From the NCBI GenBank assembly GCA_002309335.1, contig DBXH01000050.1:19139-26353 (forward strand): a stretch of DNA of 7,215 bases. The letters run 5' to 3'. Source of the DNA: Bacteroidales bacterium UBA1217 (lineage in GTDB: Bacteria; Bacteroidota; Bacteroidia; Bacteroidales; P3). The notes beneath the pieces were generated by a model that did not search any database, was not told where the DNA came from, and worked only from the letters and a program-made list of their open reading frames with translations. This document shows, piece by piece, positions 1-7,146 of the stretch. A program made the position numbers and the translations under genes. Each line of letters begins with the position of its first letter. Position 1 is the stretch's first letter.

Positions 1-11
1 CCGAGAGGGGA

Positions 12-60
12 GGAGAACGGAGAACGGAAAACGGAAAACGGAAAACGGAGAACGGAAAAC
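12..60. repeat. Seven-copy 7-bp tandem array (GGARAAC)
   Basis: Seven contiguous units fit GGARAAC exactly, starting at 12, 19, 26, 33, 40, 47 and 54. Units 1, 2 and 6 read GGAGAAC and the other four GGAAAAC, so the only variation is one purine position. The strand is strongly purine-biased, and the purine run continues upstream to about base 3 in less regular form. The array ends where the 9-bp AACCTTT array begins, the two sharing a few bases. The array is non-coding in context and sits 60 bases upstream of the M16 peptidase start. Its function is unknown. Being near-perfect, it is a candidate for copy-number variation by slippage. Confidence 0.9.
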
Positions 61-111
61 CTTTTAAACCTTTCAAGCGAAGCGAACCTTTAGAACCTTT
101 AAAACCTATAA
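58..111 (+). repeat. 9-bp-period AACCTTT array upstream of the peptidase gene
   Basis: Exact AACCTTT copies start at 58, 67, 85 and 94, and a degenerate AACCTAT starts at 103. All lie on one 9-base phase; the slot at 76 is occupied by a diverged AGCGAAGCG unit. The array runs to within about ten bases of the TTG start at 121, so it must make up the core promoter or 5' leader of the peptidase gene, or both. A matching array lies upstream of the efflux operon at 7171-7215. No clear Bacteroidota -33/-7 promoter (TTTG / TAnnTTTG) is visible here. Confidence 0.8.
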
Positions 112-120
112 ACTAAACCC

Positions 121-1338
121 TTGTACCACTATCATATATTACATAACGGATTAAAGATTATATGCAGGCAGAATAATTCTGCTGTCACACATACTGGTGT
201 CTATATCAATGTTGGTTCGCGCGACGAGCAACCTGGCGATGAGGGTATGGCGCACTTCATTGAGCATTCCGTTTTTAAGGGCACCGAACATCGTCGGGCA
301 TATCATATTCTTAACCGCATCGATGGAGTGGGAGGCGAGCTCAACGCTTTCACCACCAAGGAGGAAACTTGCATATATACATCTTCGCTTTCTGTCCATC
401 TGGAACGCTGTCTGGAACTCCTTGCCGATATCATTTTCCATTCCACTTTTCCTGCCAAGGAGATTGAAAAAGAAAAGGATGTTGTGCTCGAGGAACTGAA
501 TTCCTACAAAGACTCGCCGGCGGAATTGATCTACGACGATTTCGAGGAACTTATTTTTGGTAGTCACCCGCTGGCGCATAACATACTTGGCACCAAACGC
601 AATGTAAAACGTTTTACAACAGAGCGTTTGCATAATTTCTTCCACAGCAACTACACTACCGACAAGATGGTTGTATCTATTGTTGGAAATGCGGATTTCA
701 AGCGTGTTGTGCGGTTGTGCGAGAAGTATTTCGGTCATCAGGAACGGCTCTCGTCGGTGTCGTATCGGAACGAGGCTCCGGAATATATGCACTTTGAGCG
801 AACCGTCACGCGTCACACGCACCAGATGCACGCTATGGTTGGCTGCCGGGCTCCGGGCATCTATGATGAACGCAAGGTGGCTTTCTCGCTGCTCAACAAT
901 ATAATTGGCGGACCGGCTATGAATTCGCGACTGAATGTAGCCATCCGCGAAAAATATGGTTTCTGCTATACCGTCGAGTCGCAGTACAGCCCTTTCAGCG
1001 ATGCTGGATTATTCTATATTTATGCAGGTATCGACGCCGACTCTAAGGATCGCTTCCTCGAACTTGTTCGTCGCGAATTGCAGAAGCTGAGTGATGATAG
1101 GCTTACATCATCTCGCCTTGATGCTGCCAAGCAGCAGTATATTGGTCAGATGGCTATTAACAACGAGTTGGCTTTGAATGAAATGCAATCGATAGGCAAA
1201 GCGTATCTTTCATACGACCATGTTGATACTCTTGAGGAAATGCAGCGCGACATAGAGTCGCTCACCGCCGATGAGATATGCGGTCTTGCCCGCGAATTGT
1301 TCTCGCCCGACAATCTGAGCTACTTGTTCTATTGTTGA
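121..1338 (+). CDS. M16 family zinc metallopeptidase (insulinase/pitrilysin type)
   Basis: This is a 405-residue single-unit M16 protease, of the kind that usually degrades peptides or removes leader sequences. The inverted zinc motif HFIEH is at residues 45-49, with H45 and H49 as ligands and E48 as the catalytic base. The distal zinc ligand is probably E125, in the VVLEEL segment 76 residues after H49. The C-terminal half carries the family's substrate-stabilising Arg/Tyr pair as R276 and Y283 (REKYGFCY), after a GG-x-MNSRL segment at 263-271. Both M16 half-domains are therefore present and the enzyme looks active. There is no signal peptide or membrane segment, which suggests a cytoplasmic location. 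The start must be TTG at 121: an in-frame stop lies at 109-111, the next in-frame Met is residue 43, and the N-terminal LxNGLKII strand expected in the family begins by residue 7. The gene is convergent with the efflux operon. Its physiological substrate cannot be told from sequence. Confidence 0.93.
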   Translation: MYHYHILHNGLKIICRQNNSAVTHTGVYINVGSRDEQPGDEGMAHFIEHSVFKGTEHRRAYHILNRIDGVGGELNAFTTKEETCIYTSSLSVHLERCLELLADIIFHSTFPAKEIEKEKDVVLEELNSYKDSPAELIYDDFEELIFGSHPLAHNILGTKRNVKRFTTERLHNFFHSNYTTDKMVVSIVGNADFKRVVRLCEKYFGHQERLSSVSYRNEAPEYMHFERTVTRHTHQMHAMVGCRAPGIYDERKVAFSLLNNIIGGPAMNSRLNVAIREKYGFCYTVESQYSPFSDAGLFYIYAGIDADSKDRFLELVRRELQKLSDDRLTSSRLDAAKQQYIGQMAINNELALNEMQSIGKAYLSYDHVDTLEEMQRDIESLTADEICGLARELFSPDNLSYLFYC

Positions 1339-1347
1339 TAAATCAAC
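1334..1347. terminator. Possible short bidirectional terminator hairpin
   Basis: GTTGAT at 1334-1339 and ATCAAC at 1342-1347 form a perfect inverted repeat, realistic as a 5-bp stem with a TAAA loop. It includes the peptidase stop codon (1336-1338) and most of the 12-base gap before the stop of the converging gene at 1351. The stem is short and AT-containing and has no proper T-tract on either side. The location fits a two-way terminator but the structure is weak. Confidence 0.3.
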
Positions 1348-1350
1348 GTT

Positions 1351-2640
1351 TCAGAGTTTTACTACTTTACGTACGGCAACACCGTTTCTCGTTTTGAATA
1401 GGAAAATGTATTTTTCTGATTGAAAACGTGATAGGTCGATATTGACAGGAAATGAGACGAGTGTTTGTCGCTCGATTTCATTACCCTCTTCGGTGAGTAT
1501 TAGTAGTTCGCATTCAGTTGTATTATTGTCCTTCTGTATTGTTACAATGTCCTTTGTAGGATTTGGGAACAAGACGAACTGAGTGTTGTCTAAAAGATTA
1601 TGTACAGCTGTTATAGTGGTGTCTTGAGGCAAATCGATATGAATGGTATGCTTTGTGCTGTCCATCATACAATGGCGCGAAGCAATGAGGAGTACGGTGT
1701 AGTCGCCGCATTCGGTGTACTGGTGTATAAAATAGTTCTCACATTCTTCAGCGGTCATTTGTAGAATTACTCCGTCTCCAAAGTTCCATATCGCGCTGTC
1801 CGCTTGTGCAATATAGGTGTTGAACTTGACTTTTCCATCGTCTATTATTTCATAATCAAAGTCACCGTTTGGTATGGGGCGTAACCATTGCTCCATCTGG
1901 GTATAGACGATGTTGTGTGCTGCGTTGCGGATGGTTTGAGCGTCATTGTCAGAAAGAGAGGGCGGTTGGAAAGAAATAAGACTTGGGTCCTGATGGAATA
2001 TTAATGTGTAGAAAGAACAAGCGGCAGCGTAGGTGCCGGCTACCGACGGATGACTCCCGTCCGACTGGTATAGTTCGATGTCGCTGTTATTTCGCAGCCA
2101 GCGCCATACGCGCCCCACCGGGCAGACAGAGGCGTCGTTGGCTTCGGCCATATACATATAGCGCTCATAGAGCATACTGTCCATACCTTCGTAGGTGCCC
2201 AAAATGGGAAAGATTTGTGCGTTTTGCTGGTCACCGTTTTTGCGTCCCCAGGTCATATAGAACATCGGTTCGGCACATGGGCTGTTGGCATAAATCGAAT
2301 CAACGAGGCATTTGGCATAAGGAAAAACTTCGTTTTCAACCTGCTGCTGAGGAAAAGAGGGGTATTGGCTTTGTTCTTGCAACACCACGACATCCCATCC
2401 GCCTCTGCGTATGAGCGTCATCGATTGGTTGTTGCAATGTTGTGAGAATGTGCACCCGCCAGGAGTGCTGCTTTGAAAAGTGAGTCGGTCGCCCATATTG
2501 TCGGCAATGTCGCTGATCATTTGTGGCAGGTTGTTAACCTCGGTGTAACTGTTACCGATAAACAACGCGTTTACACTTTGCTGGGCAAAGGTACCTGTTG
2601 TGATGATAAGTGCCGACAGAAGGACAATAAGCCGTTTCAT
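1351..2640 (-). CDS. Secreted SGNH-hydrolase-like protein with PKD-like domain and T9SS sorting domain
   Basis: This 429-residue protein has a Sec signal peptide (residues 1-19, cleavage after TFA). Residues 24 to about 250 form an SGNH/GDSL-like domain close in style to the DUF4886 group. Block I is FIGNSYT with the likely nucleophile S31, PGGCT at 60-64 resembles block II, and DGSH at 194-197 supplies the Asp/His pair D194 and H197. The usual block III Asn motif is not evident; VVLQEQS at 85-91 takes its place. Residues about 262-336 look like a PKD beta-sandwich (WNFGDG at 285-290, GDYTVLL at 312-318). Residues about 355-429 look like a type A T9SS C-terminal sorting domain (FPNPTKD at 358-364, ending VRKVVKL), so export across the outer membrane is expected. 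Likely activity is ester or deacetylation hydrolysis, perhaps on glycans (inference). Its ATG overlaps the stop of the PII-like gene by 4 bases, making it the last gene of the operon. The 3' portion is clearly more AT-rich than the rest. Confidence 0.85.
   Translation of the reverse strand: MKRLIVLLSALIITTGTFAQQSVNALFIGNSYTEVNNLPQMISDIADNMGDRLTFQSSTPGGCTFSQHCNNQSMTLIRRGGWDVVVLQEQSQYPSFPQQQVENEVFPYAKCLVDSIYANSPCAEPMFYMTWGRKNGDQQNAQIFPILGTYEGMDSMLYERYMYMAEANDASVCPVGRVWRWLRNNSDIELYQSDGSHPSVAGTYAAACSFYTLIFHQDPSLISFQPPSLSDNDAQTIRNAAHNIVYTQMEQWLRPIPNGDFDYEIIDDGKVKFNTYIAQADSAIWNFGDGVILQMTAEECENYFIHQYTECGDYTVLLIASRHCMMDSTKHTIHIDLPQDTTITAVHNLLDNTQFVLFPNPTKDIVTIQKDNNTTECELLILTEEGNEIERQTLVSFPVNIDLSRFQSEKYIFLFKTRNGVAVRKVVKL
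2637..2640 (-). other. ATGA stop/start overlap (PII-like gene to SGNH gene)
   Basis: Read on the minus strand, ATGA contains the ATG of the SGNH-like gene and the TGA of the PII-like gene. Overlaps of this kind usually mean termination-reinitiation, that is, coupled translation on one message. It is the strongest sign that the secreted protein belongs to the efflux operon. Confidence 0.85.
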
Positions 2641-2930
2641 ACCATCTGCTCAATATTCCAGACGAATGCGCGGATGCCGACTTCCTCGTTACGCTTGTCG
2701 AGTTTGCGGACGGCAGTCAGAATCTCTTCCACTTTCTCGTCGGCGACGACGGTCATAATGGCGTTGTTCATCTCGGGCCAGGTATGGGTGCCGCGATGGG
2801 GGTCGCCGTTTACGTTGCCGCGTCCCTGCACATTCTCCCAAAAGGTAAACCCGCGCACATTGAGCGTATCGAGAAGGTATTCGACACGCTCATTGTTGGC
2901 TTGGTTATATACAATTAAGATTGATTTCAT
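2637..2930 (-). CDS. PII-like small protein associated with RND efflux pump
   Basis: This 97-residue soluble protein has the length and pattern of a PII-like ferredoxin-fold subunit: strand ILIVYNQ at 4-10, helix about 11-22, strand-turn GFTFWENVQGRG at 27-38, a short exposed loop, strand AIMTVV at 57-62, helix about 64-79, and a final strand AFVWNIE at 88-94. The GRG at 36-38 lies where PII proteins have the base of their T-loop. The loop that follows holds two histidines, H45 and H49 (PHRGTH), plus W51. PII-like proteins are trimers that bind small effectors and often control a membrane transporter encoded beside them. Such genes recur next to RND pumps, so regulating or sensing for the permease is the natural inference. 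Effector residues cannot be assigned. The start ATG overlaps the permease stop and its stop overlaps the next start, both by 4 bases. There is no signal peptide, so it is cytosolic. Confidence is high in the gene, moderate in the fold. Confidence 0.78.
   Translation of the reverse strand: MKSILIVYNQANNERVEYLLDTLNVRGFTFWENVQGRGNVNGDPHRGTHTWPEMNNAIMTVVADEKVEEILTAVRKLDKRNEEVGIRAFVWNIEQMV
2927..2930 (-). other. ATGA stop/start overlap (RND permease to PII-like gene)
   Basis: The permease TGA and the PII-like ATG share the minus-strand tetranucleotide ATGA. This implies coupled translation of the pump and its putative regulator, and fixes the start of the small gene. Confidence 0.88.
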
Positions 2931-5900
2931 TTCTCATCCAGATTAATATTCATAAATACGAATTTCTTGCGCTCCTTCTCCTTCTTTTCTATGTCGCCTT
3001 TGCGGTTGAAAACACCGTAGAGCACAGGAACGACAATAAGCGTTACGAAGGTCGACACCGTAAGACCTCCGATAACCACAAGGCCCATAGTGGTCCACAT
3101 CTCGGAGCCTTCCGAGTTGGAGGTGGCCATAGGTATCATACCGAGGATGGTGGTGAATGCTGTCATAAGCACAGGACGCAGACGGCTTTTGCCGCTGATG
3201 GCAATAGCCTCGTTAAGGGCTATTCCGCGTTCACGCATCAGGTTGATATAGTCGACCAGCACAATACCGTTCTTCACAACGATACCGATAAGGAGTATAA
3301 GTCCAAGTGCGCCGATCATATCAAGATTGTTGCCGGTGAAGAACATCATAAGTACCACGCCGCTGATGGCGAAAGGTATTGAGAACATAATGATGAAAGG
3401 CTTGCTGAAGCTCTCAAACTGCGATGCCATAACGATGTAGACAAGCATAATTATGAGCAGACCGAGCAAAAGCATATCGCGCGAGGAGTCTTGCTGCTCT
3501 TTGTAGTCGCCGGCAAGGTCGTAGTGGATTTCGGATGGTATCTCCATCTTGTCTATTTCCTTCTGAACGTTCTGCGCCAGTTCTTGAAGCGAAGTGTTGT
3601 AAGGCATAACGGTGAGGGTCAGATAGCGTTGGCGGTTTTTGCGCTCGATGGTGGGAGGACACCAGTATTCCGATACTGTGGCCAGTTCTTTCAGTTTGAT
3701 ATTACCGCCTGTCATTGTCGGGATGGAGAGCTCCTCGATGTCGGTTATGGACGAACGGTATGCTTCGCGGAGACGAACAACGATGTTGTATTCCTCGCCA
3801 TCCTCTTTGAGGTAGCCTGCGGCCATTCCGTTGACGCGGTTGCGGACATACATAGCTACTGTCGAGCCGTTAAGACCGTGAAGAGCGAGCTTCTGTTTGT
3901 CGAATTCAATTTTCAATTCGGCGCGGTCCTCGTCGCGGCTTATCTTGGTGTCGCGTGCTCCGTTGACATTCTCGTCAACGCGTTTCTTAAGATCTTGGGT
4001 GAAGCGTGTTGTCTGGTCAAAGTCGTAACCATAGATTTCCACCTGAAGGCTGTTGCTGCTTCCGCCGCCCATCATACCGCCTTGCGATACTTGGAATGTG
4101 ACCAGCTCGGGATATTCGGCAAAGCATCGACGCAGTTTCTCCTGCATCTCAAAGATGGTTTCCTTGCGCTCATATTTCTTGGTGCAGCGAACCATCATAC
4201 TGATTTTGTTGTTGGTGGTTGAGTTGAAGAGGGCTGCGAATCCGGCGTCGTCGTTCGAACCTGCCGAGGTTGATACCACCAGCACCTCTTTGCCCAGTAT
4301 TTCGTAGATGTCGTTTTCCATCTGGCGGGCAGTCTTGAGGGTCTCTTCGATGCGGGTGCCGCGTTGCAGCTCAGCGCTGACGCTGATTTGGCCGTCGTCC
4401 TGCATCTTCATAAAGTCCATACCGATCTTGCCTGTAGCCATAGGCAGGATGGTGACGATGAAGAAGGCGAGGGCGATAAACAGAGTGATACGCTTGTGGC
4501 TCAAGCACCAGCGCAGCAGGTTTGCATAGGCGCCGTCAATGGCGTTGAAAGCTTTGATAACGGTGCGGTTGTATAAATTATGTTCTTTTTTCGCATTGTA
4601 GGCTTCCTCATCCTCTTTTTTGAAGAAGAAGGGACGTTCCTTGAGCAGTTTACTCGAGAGCATCGGGATAAGGGTGATTGCTGCCGAAGTGGAGACGCAC
4701 ACCACGATGGTTACAATCCATCCGAGTTCCTTCATAAAGATACCCATCATACCGGGCAGCATAGTGAGCGGTACGAATACGGCGACAAGCACAAGGGTAG
4801 TCGCAATGACGGAGGTCCACACTTCGTTGGTGGCGCAGATGGCTGCCTCGCGCGGATTCTCTCCTCGGTCGATATGCTTCGAAATATTCTCGAGCACCAC
4901 AATGGCGTCGTCGACAACCATACCGATGGCTACGGTAAGTGAGGCCAGAGAGATGATGTTCAACGAGCTGTCGGCGATGAGAAGGTAGATGAATGAAGTT
5001 ACGAGCGAGATGGGGATGGTGAGGGCGATGATGACAGTTGAACGCCAGTTGCCCAGGAAGATGAGCACCACGAGCACCACGAAGAGCAATGCGTAGAAGA
5101 TACTCTCGGTAAGTCCGTTGATTGCGTTGGTGATATTCTCAGAACCGTCGCGGATAAGGGTAGTCTCGATGTCGGGCGGCAAGGTGCGCTGAATATGCTC
5201 CATTTGGGCTTTAACCTGACGGGCGATAGCGACGGTGTTGGCTCCTGTCTGCTTAGAGATGATAAGGCGGGCGCCGTCCTTGCGGTTGATTTTCTCGTCC
5301 AGCGAGAGGTCTTTGATGGTGTCGCGCACGGTGGCGAGGTCGCGCACAAATACCTGCTTGCCGGTCATTGTGGTGGTTACGGCGATATCGGCGATTTCAG
5401 AACTCTCGATATATTCGCCTTTCACGCGCATCTGGTATTGCTCCTTGCCCATCTTAACGGTACCCGAAGCAAGGTCGAGATTGTTGGCGCTGATAGCGTT
5501 GCCCACTTGCTCAAGGCTGATGCCGTAGGCGTCGAGTTGTTTTGGGTCGAGGTCAATGTATATGTATCTCTCGGGAGCGCCGCTCACCGTGATGTTGCCG
5601 ATGCCGTCGATGCGGTTGAGCTCGTTGACTACGTTGTCGTTAAGAATGCGGTCCATACCCGAGTAACTCTCGGCGGCGGTGAATCCATAAACCATAATGG
5701 GCATTGCCGACGAGTTGAGTTTCAGAATCATAGGACGCGACACGCCGTCTGGCAGGTTGTCGAAAAGCAAGTCGACGTAAGAACGTATGTCGTTAAGGGC
5801 CTCGTCGATGTTTTCGCCCCATTCAAATTCGAGAGTGACGATAGACAGGTTGTCCTTCGATGTTGAAGTGATGTTTTTAAGACCGTCGACGGAGTTGAGC

Positions 5901-6109
5901 GAGTTTTCGATGATTTTGGTGATATTGGTCTCAATATCGCTGGCGTTGGCTCCGGCGTAGGTGGTCATCACAGTTACGTAAGGCGGGTCCATCTCAGGCA
6001 TCTGGTCGATAGGGAGCCTGCTGAGCGAGAAAAGGCCCAGAATGATAACCGCCACGAAGATAAGTCCCGTGGTGATGGGTTTATTGATTGCTGTTTTATA
6101 AATTGCCAT
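2927..6109 (-). CDS. RND efflux transporter permease (HAE-type, AcrB-like)
   Basis: This 1060-residue inner-membrane proton/substrate antiporter is full length for the family. Transmembrane helix 1 lies at about 11-31, followed by a large periplasmic porter loop (about 32-335), helices 2-6 (about 336-485), a cytoplasmic linker with helix 7 near 540-558, a second porter loop (about 560-875) and helices 8-12 (about 876-1033). The proton relay is intact: D400 and D401 in GMVVDDAIVVLENI of helix 4, K946 in GIVVKNGIVLVDY of helix 10, and R976 and T983 in RLRPVLMT of helix 11, matching AcrB D407, D408, K940, R971 and T978. A paired Asp rather than a CzcA-type DGA pattern argues for organic substrates rather than metals. 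A Gly/Met-rich turn (GGMMGGGSS, 677-685) lies in the second porter loop. The C-terminal tail (about 1036-1060) is lysine-rich and charged. It follows the adaptor gene by 2 bases and overlaps the PII-like gene. The substrate is unknown. Confidence 0.95.
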   Translation of the reverse strand: MAIYKTAINKPITTGLIFVAVIILGLFSLSRLPIDQMPEMDPPYVTVMTTYAGANASDIETNITKIIENSLNSVDGLKNITSTSKDNLSIVTLEFEWGENIDEALNDIRSYVDLLFDNLPDGVSRPMILKLNSSAMPIMVYGFTAAESYSGMDRILNDNVVNELNRIDGIGNITVSGAPERYIYIDLDPKQLDAYGISLEQVGNAISANNLDLASGTVKMGKEQYQMRVKGEYIESSEIADIAVTTTMTGKQVFVRDLATVRDTIKDLSLDEKINRKDGARLIISKQTGANTVAIARQVKAQMEHIQRTLPPDIETTLIRDGSENITNAINGLTESIFYALLFVVLVVLIFLGNWRSTVIIALTIPISLVTSFIYLLIADSSLNIISLASLTVAIGMVVDDAIVVLENISKHIDRGENPREAAICATNEVWTSVIATTLVLVAVFVPLTMLPGMMGIFMKELGWIVTIVVCVSTSAAITLIPMLSSKLLKERPFFFKKEDEEAYNAKKEHNLYNRTVIKAFNAIDGAYANLLRWCLSHKRITLFIALAFFIVTILPMATGKIGMDFMKMQDDGQISVSAELQRGTRIEETLKTARQMENDIYEILGKEVLVVSTSAGSNDDAGFAALFNSTTNNKISMMVRCTKKYERKETIFEMQEKLRRCFAEYPELVTFQVSQGGMMGGGSSNSLQVEIYGYDFDQTTRFTQDLKKRVDENVNGARDTKISRDEDRAELKIEFDKQKLALHGLNGSTVAMYVRNRVNGMAAGYLKEDGEEYNIVVRLREAYRSSITDIEELSIPTMTGGNIKLKELATVSEYWCPPTIERKNRQRYLTLTVMPYNTSLQELAQNVQKEIDKMEIPSEIHYDLAGDYKEQQDSSRDMLLLGLLIIMLVYIVMASQFESFSKPFIIMFSIPFAISGVVLMMFFTGNNLDMIGALGLILLIGIVVKNGIVLVDYINLMRERGIALNEAIAISGKSRLRPVLMTAFTTILGMIPMATSNSEGSEMWTTMGLVVIGGLTVSTFVTLIVVPVLYGVFNRKGDIEKKEKERKKFVFMNINLDEK

Positions 6110-6111
6110 CT

Positions 6112-7146
6112 TTATTCTACTATTTCGAGGGTTGATCCGTCAACTAATCTTGCTTGTCCGGTGACTACCAGCATATCGCCTTCTTTGAGGTCGCCCGGGG
6201 TTACGGGAATGATTTCAATCTGGTCGTCAAAGCGTTGGCCTAAAGTTACAGCCACACGGCGGGCGCTGTTGCCGTCGGCGACAAACACATAGCGTTCGTT
6301 GCTGCCGGTCAGTTTCAGCACACTCTGATAGGGGACCACAATGGCGTCAATCTCGCCGAGAGCCAGCGTCGTGCGAACATACATACCTGGGCGGATCTTC
6401 TCACCCGGGTTGGGGATGCTCAGTTTTGCCTGGAAGGTGTGCGAAGCGGGGTCGATGGTGGGGTAAACAATCTCTATTGTTGCCGGAAACACCTTGTCGG
6501 GATAAATGTCGCTGTACACATTGACCTTCATACCCTGTTTAACCATCGGGAAATAACTCTCGGGGATGTTGATGATGGCCTTCAGGCGGCTTATCTGGCA
6601 CAGCGTCAGTATCGGGGCGCCGGTATACATCTCGCCGTCCTCATAGTTCTTTGCGCTGATGACACCGCTGAATTGTGCTTTGACGAATGTGTTTTCGCTC
6701 TGGAAACGCTCGGTCTCGACCAGTTGGTCGTATCCTGCTTTCGTCTGGTCGTATACCTGCTCGCTTATGCTTCCCGAAGCCTTCAGCGCCGTAACGCGGT
6801 CCAGTTCGGTCTTCGTGCTGGCCAGGTTGATGCGGGTGGTGTTCAGCTGAGTCTGGTCCATACGCACCAGCATAGCGCCTTTGCTCACGCGGCTGCCGAC
6901 CTCGACGTATATGTGTTCGATGTGGCCGGTGATGCTCGGCGAGATGTTCATAGTCTCATAGCCTTCCAGCGTTGAGGAAAGTTCCAGCTGTTTTGCGATA
7001 CGCTGGCTTTTCAGTTCCTGCACTTTTACTTTTTCGGCCTCTTTTTTGGTCACAGTGGCCATTTTGGCGTCCTTCTTGCCACCTCCGCAGGCTGCCATAG
7101 TTGCGGCAGCAAGCACGATGACAGCGATTTTCAGAATTCTATTCAT
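6112..7146 (-). CDS. RND efflux periplasmic adaptor (membrane fusion protein), lipoprotein
   Basis: This 344-residue adaptor links the RND permease to an outer-membrane channel. The N-terminus is a lipoprotein signal with Cys20 as the lipidated residue (TMAAC, then GGGKKD). The residues after Cys are basic rather than acidic, so a surface-export signal is not apparent and periplasmic retention is expected. Residues about 66-98 and 151-180 are the two halves of the lipoyl-like domain (SPSITGHIEHIYVEVGSRV; TFVKAQFSGVI with GEMYTG). Between them is a short alpha-hairpin (about 99-148), shorter than in AcrA. A beta-barrel domain follows (about 187-265), including the family motif IRPGMYVRT at 251-259, and then a membrane-proximal domain (about 268-344). 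The ATG at 7146 is preceded by an A/T-rich leader without a Shine-Dalgarno motif, normal for Bacteroidota. As the first gene of the operon it sits directly downstream of the 9-bp repeat array. No TolC-type gene is present beside it. Confidence 0.94.
   Translation of the reverse strand: MNRILKIAVIVLAAATMAACGGGKKDAKMATVTKKEAEKVKVQELKSQRIAKQLELSSTLEGYETMNISPSITGHIEHIYVEVGSRVSKGAMLVRMDQTQLNTTRINLASTKTELDRVTALKASGSISEQVYDQTKAGYDQLVETERFQSENTFVKAQFSGVISAKNYEDGEMYTGAPILTLCQISRLKAIINIPESYFPMVKQGMKVNVYSDIYPDKVFPATIEIVYPTIDPASHTFQAKLSIPNPGEKIRPGMYVRTTLALGEIDAIVVPYQSVLKLTGSNERYVFVADGNSARRVAVTLGQRFDDQIEIIPVTPGDLKEGDMLVVTGQARLVDGSTLEIVE

Noticed and set aside
12..111. CRISPR array
   Set aside because: The units are 7 and 9 bases and contiguous; there are no unique spacers of CRISPR length and no cas genes nearby.
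151..831. 226-codon open frame on the minus strand inside the M16 peptidase
   Set aside because: It is antisense to a gene with clear catalytic motifs, and its translation shows no recognisable domain; treated as a coding shadow.
1983..2414. 143-codon + strand frame opposite the SGNH gene
   Set aside because: Arg/Pro/Cys-rich low-quality translation, antisense to a protein with signal peptide and domain motifs.
4052..4084. Gly/Met-rich GGMMGGGSS turn as a metal-export site in the permease
   Set aside because: Gly-rich turns at this place are common in Bacteroidota HAE-type permeases, and the helix 4 pattern is of the drug-efflux type, so a metal role is not supported.
3491..4222. 243-codon + strand open frame opposite the RND permease
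   Set aside because: The permease is unambiguous over this stretch; the antisense frame has no domain and follows from codon bias.
5195..5866. 223-codon + strand open frame opposite the permease N-terminal part
   Set aside because: Same reason: antisense shadow of a full-length, motif-complete transporter gene.
6439..6975. 178-codon + strand open frame opposite the adaptor
   Set aside because: The adaptor has a lipobox, lipoyl halves and the RPGM motif in the minus frame; the + frame has no recognisable features.
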